Notes: generated by a model from the letters alone, not told the origin. Numbered from the stretch's first letter, positions 35,466 through 44,585 are shown. The stretch: DNA of 64,000 bases from Hydrogenophaga sp. PBL-H3 (GCF_010104355.1 NZ_CP044972.1:124001-188000); one strand, 5' to 3'. Made by a program: numbers and translations.

Positions 35466-36270
35466 ATGCCGTGGCTTGCAAGGCGTCGTCAAAGATGGCC
35501 ACGGCACGCGTCCAGCCCGCCGAGGCGCCGCGGATCTTGTGCGGGAAGCAGGAGATGAAGAATCCATCGGCTGGCAGGGCTTCGAGGTTGTGCATCTTCT
35601 CGATGTGGCAGTAGCCGATGTCGCGCCCGGCCTTGTGGCCTTCCCAGATCAGCGAGGCGTCGTTCGTTTCGCCGTACTTCTGCGCGGTGTGCACGAAGGG
35701 CGCGTCCCAGCTCCAGGCGTCGGTGCCGGTCAGGCGCACGCCGCGTTCCAGCAGGTACATGGTGGCCTCGTAGCCCATGCCACAACCGGCGGCCACATAG
35801 TCGCTGTGGCCGTAGCGCGAACCGGCGCGCGTGTTCACCACCACAATCTCCAGCGGTTTGATCGTGTGGTCGATGCGGCTCAACTCGGCTTGCACATCGG
35901 CGGCCGTGACCACGTAGCCGTCGGCGAAGTGGCGGAAGTCCAGCTTCACGCCGGGCTGGAAGCACCACTCCAGCGGCACGTCGTGGATCGCGATGGCCGG
36001 CTTCTTCTCACCCAGCGCCTTGTCCATGGTGGAGTGGAAGTGGTAGGGCGCGTCCAGGTGGGTGCCGTTGTGGGTGGAGAGCTGCACCAGCTCCACCGCC
36101 CAGCCCTCGCCGTCGGGCAGGTCTTCCTTCTTCAAGCCCGGAAAGAAGGGCTCAATCTGCTCGAAGGTGTGCTCGTGCGTGAAGTACTGGATCTTGGGCG
36201 CGAAGGCCGGCGGATCGCTCAGCACGTCGTTTTCCAGGTAGATCGAGAGGTCGACGAATCGTCGTGGCAT
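35464..36270 (-). CDS. Cyclase/kynurenine-formamidase-like hydrolase
   Basis: A 268-residue cyclase-family (PF04199) protein. The metal-binding signature HNGTHLDAPYHF (residues 67-78, HxGTHxDxPxHF) is complete, and the C-terminal GYCHIEKMHNLEALP contains the conserved H-E pair. Members include kynurenine formamidase, isatin hydrolase and polyketide cyclases, which add water to activated amides or lactones. It lies 23 bases after an ABC permease gene and upstream of fumarylacetoacetase, which suggests hydrolysis of the imported compound or a ring product. Confidence 0.88.
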   Translation of the reverse strand: MPRRFVDLSIYLENDVLSDPPAFAPKIQYFTHEHTFEQIEPFFPGLKKEDLPDGEGWAVELVQLSTHNGTHLDAPYHFHSTMDKALGEKKPAIAIHDVPLEWCFQPGVKLDFRHFADGYVVTAADVQAELSRIDHTIKPLEIVVVNTRAGSRYGHSDYVAAGCGMGYEATMYLLERGVRLTGTDAWSWDAPFVHTAQKYGETNDASLIWEGHKAGRDIGYCHIEKMHNLEALPADGFFISCFPHKIRGASAGWTRAVAIFDDALQATA

Positions 36271-36293
36271 GGGGTTCTCCAGGAACGTTGAAA

Positions 36294-37070
36294 TCAGGGG
36301 CGCTGCCAGCGCAGCAGGGACTTTTCAGCCAGGGCGAGCAGCACGTTGCTCACGAAGCCCATGGCACCGAGCAGCACGATGCCGGCGAACAGATCGCTGG
36401 CCTGGAACGATCGCGCGGCCAGCAGAATGGCCTGGCCCAGGCCCGATTGCGAGGCGATCATTTCGCCCACCACCGAGACGATGAGCGAGACCGTGAGCGA
36501 CAGTCGCATGCCGGCCAGAATGTCGGGCATGGCGTTGGGCAGGCCGATCTTGAGCACGAAGGCGAGGTGGCTCAGTTCCAGTGAGCGCGACACCTCGCGC
36601 AGCTGCGGGTGCACGTTGGCCAGGCCATGCAGCGTGGCCAGCAACACCGGCCACATGGCGCCAAACGCCACCACCGCCAGCACCATGTTGCCCGACAGGC
36701 CGAACAGCGCGATGGCCAGCGGCATCACGGCCGAGGCCGGCAGCGGCCGGATGAATTCGAGCGTGGGTGCGATCCAGTCGCGGGCACGCGCTGAAGCACC
36801 GATGAGCGCGCCCAACGCAATGCCCAGCGCGCTGGCGAGCACCCAGCCGCTGACCATGCGGCTGAGCGTGGCCCAGGTGTAGGCCGCCAGATCGCCACCG
36901 GCCAGGCCCTGCACCAGGCTTTGCAGCGTGGCCTGCGGCGTGGGCAGAAAGGCGCGGTTGACCCAACCGCCTGCGCTGGCCACCCACCACAGCGCGACGA
37001 AGCCGCCCAGCACGAGCACCGAGCCGGTGGCGTTGCCCAGCATCACGATCGTTGTGTAACGCCGGTTCAT
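36294..37070 (-). CDS. ABC transporter permease, SsuC/TauC type (second permease)
   Basis: A 258-residue inner-membrane permease with about six helices. The cytoplasmic EAA-type loop is SRSLELSHLAFVLKIGLPNAMPDILAGMRLSLTVSLI. The first helix is FVALWWVASAGGW. It belongs to the nitrate/taurine/sulfonate group of importers. Its ATG overlaps the stop of the preceding permease gene (ATGA), so the two are made together and probably form a heterodimer. Confidence 0.9.
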   Translation of the reverse strand: MNRRYTTIVMLGNATGSVLVLGGFVALWWVASAGGWVNRAFLPTPQATLQSLVQGLAGGDLAAYTWATLSRMVSGWVLASALGIALGALIGASARARDWIAPTLEFIRPLPASAVMPLAIALFGLSGNMVLAVVAFGAMWPVLLATLHGLANVHPQLREVSRSLELSHLAFVLKIGLPNAMPDILAGMRLSLTVSLIVSVVGEMIASQSGLGQAILLAARSFQASDLFAGIVLLGAMGFVSNVLLALAEKSLLRWQRP

Positions 37071-37810
37071 GCCGCTGGCTCCCCCATGAGGCGCGCCACC
37101 CGGCGCTGCAGCGCGAGCGCGCCAGCGTTGATGGCGTAACCGACCACACCGATCCACGCCAGCCAAGCCAGCATCAGCGCAGGGTCGAGGCTTTGCTGCG
37201 CGATCATCATGGCGTAGCCCATGCCGTGCGGGTTGGCCGCGATCTCCACCGTGACGGCCACCACCAGCGCGATGGCCACGCTCAGGCGCAGTGCCACGAA
37301 CAGGCGCGGCACGATGGCCGGGCCCACGATCCAGGCGAAGCGCCGCAGCGGCGAGAGCTGCAGCGCGCGCGCCACCTCGATCAGGCGCGGCTCCACCTGC
37401 AACACCGCGGTCTGCGTGAGCACCAGCATGGGCCACAGGCAGGCGAAGGCCACCACGCTCACTTCCATGCGCAGGCCGAAGCCAAACACCAGCATGGCCA
37501 GCGGAATCAGCGCCACCGACGGGATGGGCCGTGCCACTTCCACGCTCAGATAGCCCCACTGCCCGGCGCGGCGCGACAGGCCCAGCAGCGTGCCGAGCAA
37601 CAAACCCCCGAGCGCGCCGATGAGCAGGCCCAGCGCGGCGCTGCCCAGCGTGAATGCCGTGGCCTCCAGCAGCGAGCCGTCCATGAGCGCTCTACCGAAG
37701 GCGCGCAGCGCTGCGGTGGGTGGTGCAATGGCGTCGCTGCCCTGGCCGGTGGTGCGGGCCCAGAGTTCGAGTGCACCCAGCAGCACGGCCGGGAAGACCA
37801 AGGCTTTCAT
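37067..37810 (-). CDS. ABC transporter permease, SsuC/TauC type (first permease)
   Basis: A 247-residue permease of the same family as its neighbour. ARPIPSVALIPLAMLVFGFGLRMEVSVVAFACLWPMLV matches the taurine/nitrate permease core, and the EAA-like loop is EVARALQLSPLRRFAWIVGPAIVPRLFVALRLSVAIALV. The start ATG follows the stop of the ATPase gene directly. Having two different permease genes is unusual for SsuC-type systems, which often use a homodimer. Confidence 0.9.
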   Translation of the reverse strand: MKALVFPAVLLGALELWARTTGQGSDAIAPPTAALRAFGRALMDGSLLEATAFTLGSAALGLLIGALGGLLLGTLLGLSRRAGQWGYLSVEVARPIPSVALIPLAMLVFGFGLRMEVSVVAFACLWPMLVLTQTAVLQVEPRLIEVARALQLSPLRRFAWIVGPAIVPRLFVALRLSVAIALVVAVTVEIAANPHGMGYAMMIAQQSLDPALMLAWLAWIGVVGYAINAGALALQRRVARLMGEPAA

Positions 37811-38578
37811 TCAGTGGCCCAGATAGTGGTACAGCTCGCGGCGCAGGCGCAGGAACTCCGGGTGCTCCTTGGTGCTGAGCTGGTCGCGCGGTTGCGGCAG
37901 CGGCACGTCGATCAGCGCGGCCAGGCTGGGCAGCGCGGGCGTGGGGTTGCTGCGCAGCGCGATCACGCGGTCGCCCAGGTACAGCGCCTCTTCCAGATCG
38001 TGGGTGACGAACATCACCGTGAGACCTTCCTCGCGCACCAGCCGCGCCAGCTCGTCCTGCAGCGTCTCGCGCGTCATCGCATCCAGCGCGCCGAAGGGCT
38101 CATCCATCAGCATCACGTCGGGCTGTTGCGCCAGGCAGCGCGCGATCTGCACGCGCTGCTGCATGCCACCCGAGAGCTGGGCCGGAAACTTATCGGCGTG
38201 CGCGCTCAGGCCCACAGTCTTCAGCACGCGCGCGATGCGCCCGGGCCGGTCGGCCGCCGGCACGTTCGCCGCCTCCAGCGCCAGGCTCACGTTGGCTTGC
38301 ACCGTGCGCCAGGGCAGCAAGGCGCGCCCGTAGTCCTGGAACACGAAAGCGACTTCGCGGCTGGGGCCGGTGATGGCCTTTCCCTGGCGCTGCACGCTTC
38401 CGCTGCTGGGCGCCACGAAGCCGGCGGCGGCGCGCAGCAGCGTGGTCTTGCCGCAGCCCGAAGGACCGATCACGCAGACGAACTCGCCACGCCGGATGGA
38501 CAGCTCCACCGGCGAGAGGATCTCCCGTCCGCCCAGGGCGATGGCCACGCGGTTGAAGTGCAGGACGGTTTCGGCCAT
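37811..38578 (-). CDS. ABC transporter ATP-binding protein, SsuB/TauB type
   Basis: A 255-residue nucleotide-binding subunit. Walker A is GPSGCGKTTLL (about 38-48), the Q-loop VFQDYGRALLPWRTV, the signature LSGGMQQRVQIARCLA, Walker B DVMLMDEPFGALDA and the H-loop VMFVTHDLEEAL. The C-terminus ends in a short arginine-rich helix. It powers uptake through the two permeases that follow it in the operon. Confidence 0.93.
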   Translation of the reverse strand: MAETVLHFNRVAIALGGREILSPVELSIRRGEFVCVIGPSGCGKTTLLRAAAGFVAPSSGSVQRQGKAITGPSREVAFVFQDYGRALLPWRTVQANVSLALEAANVPAADRPGRIARVLKTVGLSAHADKFPAQLSGGMQQRVQIARCLAQQPDVMLMDEPFGALDAMTRETLQDELARLVREEGLTVMFVTHDLEEALYLGDRVIALRSNPTPALPSLAALIDVPLPQPRDQLSTKEHPEFLRLRRELYHYLGH

Positions 38579-38610
38579 GGTCGTTGCAGGGGCGTGGGGG
38601 GTGGCGTGTC

Positions 38611-39552
38611 TCACTTGGCAATCAGGCGGGTCACGTCGGGCGTGGTCTTGAGCATGTCCTGGTCCTTCATCAGGTTCACCCAGTAGGTGAGCTGTTTCTC
38701 GGTGACCACGGGTCCGGGAGGCGAGATCTGGATCTTGGCGATCACCTCGGGCGGCAGCTTGATGTATTTGCCGATGGCCGCGCGCACCGCGTCGTTGTTC
38801 TTGGGCTGCTGCATGAAGGCGGCGGCTTCCTGCACCGCTTCGCGAAAGGCACGCGCCGCGCCAGCGTTCTGCGCCACCCACTCGCGCCGCGCGGTGTGGA
38901 TGATGGTGGGCTGGTTCTCGGGCAGGAAGGTCGAGTAGTACGAGGCCACGTAGCCGATGCCGCTGTCGGTGATGCGGCTCATGAACGGATCGGCGCTGAC
39001 CACGGCATCAACCGAGCCGCCACGCAGCAGGTCGCCGTGCTGGGGGAACGAGGCTTCAACGAAGTTGACCGATTTGAAGTCCACGCCCTGCGTCTTGAGC
39101 CAGCCGCGGAAGGTCACGTGCAGGAAGGCGCCCAGGCCGGGCACGCCGATCTTCTTGCCCACACAGTCCTTGGCGTTGCGGATGCCGCTGCCGGCCTTGG
39201 CCACCAGGCCGAAGCCGGTGATGGTCTTGGAGGTCACGCCGCCACCGGCCACCACCACGTGGTCCAGCCCGCCGTCGACCGACTGCAGGAACACGCTGGG
39301 CGTGGGTCCGCCGATCTGCAGCGAATCGGCCTGTACCGCGGCCGGGATGGTGGAGTTGATCGGGATGAACTTGAGCTCCACGTCGAGCGCACGCTTCTTG
39401 AAGTAGCCGTTCTCGGCCGCGACAAACACCGAGGCGAAATCGGTCACGGCGGTGTAGCCAAAGACGATCTTCGTGCTCGCCTGCGCGAAGGCGGGCAGGC
39501 TGATGGCGGCGGGAACAGCGGCCAGGGCGGCCAAGGCGGTGCGTCGTTTCAT
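38611..39552 (-). CDS. ABC transporter substrate-binding protein, SsuA/TauA/NMT1-like
   Basis: A 313-residue periplasmic binding protein. After the signal peptide (KRRTALAALAAVPAAISLPAFAQA) come the family stretches IVFGYTAVTDFASVFVAAENGYFKKRALDVELKFIP and GKKIGVPGLGAFLHVTFRGWL. AGGAGA precedes ATG 39552, which overlaps the stop of the TetR gene (TGATG). It captures the ligand for this importer; aromatic or sulfonate-like carboxylates are typical of the family. The linked FAH and cyclase genes suggest an aromatic-derived acid. Confidence 0.88.
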   Translation of the reverse strand: MKRRTALAALAAVPAAISLPAFAQASTKIVFGYTAVTDFASVFVAAENGYFKKRALDVELKFIPINSTIPAAVQADSLQIGGPTPSVFLQSVDGGLDHVVVAGGGVTSKTITGFGLVAKAGSGIRNAKDCVGKKIGVPGLGAFLHVTFRGWLKTQGVDFKSVNFVEASFPQHGDLLRGGSVDAVVSADPFMSRITDSGIGYVASYYSTFLPENQPTIIHTARREWVAQNAGAARAFREAVQEAAAFMQQPKNNDAVRAAIGKYIKLPPEVIAKIQISPPGPVVTEKQLTYWVNLMKDQDMLKTTPDVTRLIAK

Positions 39553-40295
39553 CAAAGTCTCCTTGTGGTGGATGGGGTCGGGTGGCGGGTTGAGAGCGGG
39601 GGGGTCGGGATGGGCAGGGCAGCGCGCAGGCCGCCGACGATGAAGCGCACCAGACGCTCCCCGGCCGCGGGGTCACCGGGACGGTTCACGTCCAGTGACA
39701 GACGGGCGACACGGTCGTCCACCAGGTGGTGCAGCAACGCGCCGAGCGCGAACTGGTAACCCCAGGCCACGTCCGCTCGCGCGGCGTGCGGCAAGGCGCT
39801 GTGCAGGGCGTCTATGAAGCGGTGGGCCATGGGGTCGAAGAACTCGCGCAGCACGCGGTCAGCCTCCTGGCTGTTGTAGGCCAGCTCACGGCCCACCAGT
39901 TGGGCGTAGTGGTGGCCCTCGGGGCTGGTGCGCAGCTTGATCACCGGGCCGACAAAGGCCTCCACGATGCGCGTGAGCGTCTGCGGGTCCTGGGGGTCGA
40001 GCGAGGCGGCGTCGAGTGCGGCTAGGCGCTCCTCGATGGTCTGGTTCCAGTGCGCAAAGATGGCATGAAACAGGTCTTGTTTGGGGCCGTAGTAATAGCC
40101 TACCAGCGCCAGCGGCACGCCGGCTTCTTCGGCGATCTGGCGGATCGTCACCGCGTGGTAGCCGCTCTGCGCAAACAGCTTTTCGGCCGCCAGCAGGATG
40201 GCCTGCTGACGGTCGGGGCGCTGCGCGTTGCGCGACGCGGCGGCACCCTGGCGGGTGCGCGGCGTGGCGGTGAGCGGGGCGTGACGGCTGGGCAT
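39552..40295 (-). CDS. TetR family transcriptional regulator
   Basis: A 247-residue regulator. The N-terminal HTH is FAQSGYHAVTIRQIAEEAGVPLALVGYYYGPKQDLFHAIFAHW; the remainder is the helical ligand domain with a proline-rich end. It heads the operon that continues into the binding protein gene (overlap TGATG) and is divergent from acetoacetyl-CoA synthetase. Two tandem palindromes in the 112-base divergent region are its probable operators. The ATG at 40295 is chosen because the frame upstream crosses those operators. Confidence 0.9.
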   Translation of the reverse strand: MPSRHAPLTATPRTRQGAAASRNAQRPDRQQAILLAAEKLFAQSGYHAVTIRQIAEEAGVPLALVGYYYGPKQDLFHAIFAHWNQTIEERLAALDAASLDPQDPQTLTRIVEAFVGPVIKLRTSPEGHHYAQLVGRELAYNSQEADRVLREFFDPMAHRFIDALHSALPHAARADVAWGYQFALGALLHHLVDDRVARLSLDVNRPGDPAAGERLVRFIVGGLRAALPIPTPPLSTRHPTPSTTRRL

Positions 40296-40302
40296 GGCGA
40301 TA

Positions 40303-40340
40303 TTGAACGGCTGTACAAAAAAATTGAACACCCGTACAAA
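40303..40340. promoter_or_regulatory. Two tandem TTGAAC-N4-GTACAA operators
   Basis: TTGAACGGCTGTACAAA starts at 40303 and TTGAACACCCGTACAAA at 40324. The period is 21 bases, about two helical turns. Each copy is an imperfect palindrome (TTGAAC against GTACAA, one mismatch). They lie just upstream of the TetR gene and within the divergent promoter region shared with acetoacetyl-CoA synthetase. They are the best candidates for TetR-family binding sites. Confidence 0.7.
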
Positions 40341-40407
40341 CCCGGGGCTTGCAAGTCCCCCCAAACCCGGCTGCGCTGTTAACCTGCTGACCAAAAAGGA
40401 CAACGGC

Positions 40408-42516
40408 ATGAACGAGACAAACCCACCCCCCTTCGTCCCGCAAATCAGGCTCTACCAGCAGTGGCTGGCCGAACGGCGCGGCCTGCATTTCGACAACTAC
40501 GACGCCCTCTGGCGCTGGTCCACCACCGACCTGGAAGCGTTCTGGCAAAGCATCTGGGACTACTTCGACATGCGCTCTCCCACGGCGCACACCGCCGTGC
40601 TGGAGCGCAACGTGATGCCCGGTGCGAAGTGGTTTGTGGGCGCGAAGGTGAACTACGCGCAGCAGGTTTTTCGCCACGTGCAGCCCGCGCACGATGCCGG
40701 GTTCATGGCCATCGTGAGCCGCAATGAAAAGGGCCGCCACGTGGAGATGAGCTGGCCCGAGTTGCGCCGCCAGGTGGCATCGCTGGCGCTGCACCTGCAG
40801 GCCCAGGGCGTGCAGCCCGGCGACCGAGTGGCCGCTTATTTGCCCAACATCCCCGAAGCCATGGTGGCCTTTCTGGCCACGGTGAGCATTGGCGCCGTGT
40901 GGAGCATCTGCGCGCCCGACATGGGCACCCACGCCGTGCTCGACCGCTTCCGCCAGATCGAGCCGGTGGTGCTGATTGCCTGCGACGGCGTGACCTACGG
41001 CGCGCGCGACTTCGACCGCCTGGCCGTGGTGGCCGAGCTGCGCGCGGCGCTGCCCACGGTGCGCCATGTGGTGCTGCACACCAATCTGGCGACCGATGCC
41101 GATGACCCGACGGACGCCGCCGACCGCGCGCTGCAGGCCGGCGCACCCTGCGTCGATTTCGCCCAGGCCACGGCGCGCATGGACGCGGCCGTGGCGCAGT
41201 TCGAACCGCTGTGGCTGCCGTTCGATCACCCGCTGTGGATCGTGTATTCGAGCGGCACCACCGGCCTGCCCAAACCCATCGTGCACGGCCACGGCGGCAC
41301 CACCATCGTGGCGCTGGCGCTCAAGATCCTGCACAACGACATTGGCTGCAGCTATGAGCCCAACAGCTGGGGCGAGCGCTACCACTGGTACAGCTCCACC
41401 GGCTGGGTGATGTGGAACGCACAGACCGGCGGCCTGCTCGGCGGCACCACCTGCGTGATCTATGACGGCAACCCCGGCGGTTCCAAAGACAAGCCCGACT
41501 GGACCACGCTGTGGCGATTCGCGGCCGAGCAGGGCGTGACCTTCTTCGGCGCGGGCGCGGCGTTTTTCGCGAACTGCCTCAAGGCCGGCGTGGACCTGTC
41601 GACCTGCGGCGATCTCTCGGCCGTGCGCGCCCTGGGCACCACGGGGTCGCCCTTGTCGGAGGACGCGCAGCGTTGGGGCGCTTCGCAGTTCGCGGTCATC
41701 GCACAGAGCGAAGCACAGCGCGACATCTGGTGGTGCAATATTTCTGGAGGTACCGACTTCGCCGGCGCTTTCATTGGCGGCAACCGCGACCTGCCACAAA
41801 CACCGGGCCGCATGCAATGCCGCCTCATGGGCTGCGCGGTGGAAGCCTGGAACGAGCAGGGCCTGCCGGTGATCGACGAGGTGGGCGAGCTGGTGTGCAC
41901 GCAGCCCATCCCGTCGATGCCGCTGTACTTCGTGGGTGATGTGGATAACAAGCGCCTGCTCGGCAGTTACTTCGACATGTACCCGACGGGCCACGGCCGC
42001 AAGCCCGGTGGTGGTGACCTCGACGCAGCCGCCGGCGCCGTCTGGCGACACGGCGACTGGCTGCGCATCCACCCCGACGGCTCGTGCGTGATCTATGGCC
42101 GCTCGGACGCCACCATCAACCGCCACGGCTTGCGCATGGGCACCAGCGAGCTCTACAGCGCGGTCGAAGCGCTGCCCGAGGTGATGGACTCGATGGTGGT
42201 CGATCTGGAGTACCTCGGGCGTGAAAGCTACATGCCGCTCTTCGTGGTGCTGCGCGAGGGCGTGGTGCTCGATGAGGCCACGCGCCAGCGCATCACCGAC
42301 AGCATCCGCACCGCGCTCTCGCCACGCTTCGTGCCCAACGATGTGTTCCAGGTGGCCGAGATCCCGCGCACGCTCTCGGGCAAGAAGCAGGAGCTGCCGA
42401 TCAAGAAGTTGCTGCTCGGCCAGCCGCTGGAGAAGGTCATCAACAAGGAGGCCATGGCCAACCCGGGTTGCCTGGACTGGTACGTGGACTTCGCCGCGCG
42501 TCGTCGAGCAGACTGA
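40408..42516 (+). CDS. Acetoacetate-CoA ligase (acetoacetyl-CoA synthetase)
   Basis: A 702-residue adenylate-forming enzyme, close to the usual length of AcsA-type acetoacetyl-CoA synthetases. YSSGTTGLPKPIVHGHGG (about residue 279 onward) is the ATP loop, the middle carries YHWYSSTGWVMWNAQ, and the C-terminal LSGKKQELPIKKLLLG holds the catalytic lysine of A10. It turns acetoacetate, ATP and CoA into acetoacetyl-CoA. AAAGGA precedes the ATG. Being divergent from a locus that ends in fumarylacetoacetase, which releases acetoacetate, it completes recovery of that product. Confidence 0.92.
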   Translation: MNETNPPPFVPQIRLYQQWLAERRGLHFDNYDALWRWSTTDLEAFWQSIWDYFDMRSPTAHTAVLERNVMPGAKWFVGAKVNYAQQVFRHVQPAHDAGFMAIVSRNEKGRHVEMSWPELRRQVASLALHLQAQGVQPGDRVAAYLPNIPEAMVAFLATVSIGAVWSICAPDMGTHAVLDRFRQIEPVVLIACDGVTYGARDFDRLAVVAELRAALPTVRHVVLHTNLATDADDPTDAADRALQAGAPCVDFAQATARMDAAVAQFEPLWLPFDHPLWIVYSSGTTGLPKPIVHGHGGTTIVALALKILHNDIGCSYEPNSWGERYHWYSSTGWVMWNAQTGGLLGGTTCVIYDGNPGGSKDKPDWTTLWRFAAEQGVTFFGAGAAFFANCLKAGVDLSTCGDLSAVRALGTTGSPLSEDAQRWGASQFAVIAQSEAQRDIWWCNISGGTDFAGAFIGGNRDLPQTPGRMQCRLMGCAVEAWNEQGLPVIDEVGELVCTQPIPSMPLYFVGDVDNKRLLGSYFDMYPTGHGRKPGGGDLDAAAGAVWRHGDWLRIHPDGSCVIYGRSDATINRHGLRMGTSELYSAVEALPEVMDSMVVDLEYLGRESYMPLFVVLREGVVLDEATRQRITDSIRTALSPRFVPNDVFQVAEIPRTLSGKKQELPIKKLLLGQPLEKVINKEAMANPGCLDWYVDFAARRRAD

Positions 42517-42601
42517 GCACCTGGCCCTTCGGGCTAACCCGCTGTTGGCGACGCGGGCCTTGCGCTAATTTGGCGGTCTCGCACAACACCGGAGACCCGC
42601 C

Positions 42602-43606
42602 ATGCCGTCCAGCGACCGTTCCGTCAGCCGCCGCCAGGCGCTCACCCTGGCTGCCAGCAGCGCCGCTGCGGTGGCCGTGCCTGGCCTGCTCAGCAGCGCG
42701 GCGTGGGCGCAAGACAAGTTTCCCTCGCGCCCCATCACCCTGATCGCGCCCTGGCCCGCCGGCGGCAGCAGCGACGGCGTGATGCGCGCGCTGGCCCAGA
42801 GCGCGAGCAAAGCCCTGGGCGTGCCGGTGATCATCGACAACAAGCCCGGCGTGGGTGGCACGCTGGGCGCCAGCGCCATGGTGCAGGCCAAGCCCGATGG
42901 CTACACCCTCACGCAGCTGCCGCTGGGCATCTACCGCCTGCCGCACATGCAGACCACGCCCTTCGACCCGGTGAAGGACATCACCCACATCGTCTGCCTC
43001 ACCGGCTACACCTTTGGCCTGGCCTGCACCGCCGACGCACCGTTCAAGACGCTCAAGGAGATGGTGGCCTACGCCAAGGCCAACCCGGGCAAGCTGGAAT
43101 ACGGTCACACCGGAACGGGCACCACGCCGCACCTGGCCATTGAAGAGTTCAGCGAGAAGGCCGGCATCCAGCTCAATCCGATTCCGTTCAAGGGCTCGGC
43201 CGAAATCATGACCGCCATCCTGGGGGGCCACATCCGCATGATGAGCGGCACCACCGAATTTGCCCCGCATGTGCAGAGTGGCAAGCTGCGCCTGCTGGCC
43301 ACGCTCGGGCGGGAGCGCAACAAGGCTTTCCCCGATGTGCCCACGGTGAAGGAGAGCGGCTGGGACACCATCACCGAATCGCCCTTCGGCATCGGTGGCC
43401 CCAAGGGCATGGACCCGGCCGTGGTGAAGGTGCTGCACGATGCGTTCAAGTCCACGCTGGACGACCCCGAAGTCAAGGCCACCTTCGACAAGTTCTACCA
43501 GCCCACGATTTACATGAACACGGCCGACTACACGGCCTATGCGGCACGCACGTTTGCAGCGGAGAAGAACACGATCGAGCGCCTTGGGTTGTCGAAGAAG
43601 AACTGA
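42602..43606 (+). CDS. Tripartite tricarboxylate transporter (Bug/TctC) solute-binding protein
   Basis: A 334-residue Bug protein. The N-terminus (SRRQALTLAASSAAAVAVPGLLSSAAWA) is a Tat-like or Sec signal, and the mature part begins KFPSRPITLIAPWPAGGSSDGVMRALA with the conserved PxxPAGG loop. VIIDNKPGVGGTLGA and GTTPHLAIEEF are further family motifs. The TctA/TctB membrane genes are absent, as is usual for Bordetella- and Comamonas-type orphan Bug genes. It follows acetoacetyl-CoA synthetase by 85 bases, so a link to the same locus is possible but unproven. Confidence 0.9.
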   Translation: MPSSDRSVSRRQALTLAASSAAAVAVPGLLSSAAWAQDKFPSRPITLIAPWPAGGSSDGVMRALAQSASKALGVPVIIDNKPGVGGTLGASAMVQAKPDGYTLTQLPLGIYRLPHMQTTPFDPVKDITHIVCLTGYTFGLACTADAPFKTLKEMVAYAKANPGKLEYGHTGTGTTPHLAIEEFSEKAGIQLNPIPFKGSAEIMTAILGGHIRMMSGTTEFAPHVQSGKLRLLATLGRERNKAFPDVPTVKESGWDTITESPFGIGGPKGMDPAVVKVLHDAFKSTLDDPEVKATFDKFYQPTIYMNTADYTAYAARTFAAEKNTIERLGLSKKN

Positions 43607-43612
43607 ACGGGT

Positions 43613-44515
43613 TCAGCGCTTCGACACGAGAACGATGCCGATTGCCACACCCACCAAGGCCAGCACCAGCTGCAGCGTGAGCGGTTCGTTCAGCAGCACC
43701 ACGCCGAACACCAGCGCGAACACTGGCGTGAGGAAGGTGAAGGTGGACATCTGCGTGGCCGGGTAATGGCGCAGCATCCACATCCATGTGAGGTAGCTCG
43801 CGAACGCGCCCACCCCGGTCTGGATGGCCAGCGAGCCCCAGGCGTGCGCCGAGTAATCGAGCGACCACGTCTCGCCCAGTGCAAGCGAGACGAAGGGCGC
43901 CACCACGGCGGTGACGGCCACTTGGTAGAACAGCGTCTTTTCCGCGCTGGCGGTGGACAGTGTGGTGGCGCGGATGGTCAGCGTGGTCAGGCCCCAGAGC
44001 GCGCCGGCGGCCAGCGCCATGCCGTCGCCCAGCCACTGGCCGGCCACCGGCGAGCCGTGCATGAAGCCTTCGCCGAAGGCCAGGGCCACAGCGGCGAACG
44101 CGATCACCAGGCCCACCCACTGGATGCGCCGCAGCTTTTCACCGGGCACCACGCGCGGCAGCAGCAGCGCCACCACAAACGGGCTGGTGTAGAGGAACAC
44201 CGTGAGGCGTGAGGCCGTGGTGTGCATCAGCCCGAGGTAAATGAAGGCGAATTCGCCGGCAAACAGCGAACCCGCGAGCAGCCCGGCCTTGAGCGTGCCG
44301 TCGCGCTTGAAGAGCGGCACACCACGCGCTGCGCACCACAGCCAGATCAGCAGGGCTGCGCCCCAGAAGCGCAGCGAGGCTTGCCACAACGGCGGCACTT
44401 CGGCCACCGTGCCCTTGATCAGGATCTGCTGAAAGCCCCAGAAGGCGCAGCACACCACGAGCAAGGTGATGGCAAGGGAGTCGAGGTGGGTTTTGCGAAC
44501 GGTGGTGAGGCTCAT
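43613..44515 (-). CDS. EamA/DMT family transporter
   Basis: A 300-residue membrane protein with two EamA repeats and about ten helices. The first repeat begins LLVVCCAFWGFQQILIKGTV and the second GMALAAGALWGLTTLTIRATTL. Substrates of relatives are amino acids or other small metabolites, mostly exported. It is convergent with the Bug gene, ending seven bases away. The ATG at 44515 is chosen because upstream residues would be proline/arginine-rich and non-helical. Confidence 0.88.
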   Translation of the reverse strand: MSLTTVRKTHLDSLAITLLVVCCAFWGFQQILIKGTVAEVPPLWQASLRFWGAALLIWLWCAARGVPLFKRDGTLKAGLLAGSLFAGEFAFIYLGLMHTTASRLTVFLYTSPFVVALLLPRVVPGEKLRRIQWVGLVIAFAAVALAFGEGFMHGSPVAGQWLGDGMALAAGALWGLTTLTIRATTLSTASAEKTLFYQVAVTAVVAPFVSLALGETWSLDYSAHAWGSLAIQTGVGAFASYLTWMWMLRHYPATQMSTFTFLTPVFALVFGVVLLNEPLTLQLVLALVGVAIGIVLVSKR

Positions 44516-44585
44516 GCCGACGATTGTCGCGAGGTCGGTTCGAGTCGGCTGTCGCCCCGGCTCGGGGGGCGGGCGCACCCGTTAT

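Noticed and set aside
37052..38686. 544-codon frame opposite the ABC transporter genes
   Set aside because: Spans three genes in antisense and has no start signals.
39886..42126. 746-codon antisense frame across acetoacetyl-CoA synthetase and the TetR gene
   Set aside because: Shadow of two well-supported genes; composition is low-complexity H/R/G/A.
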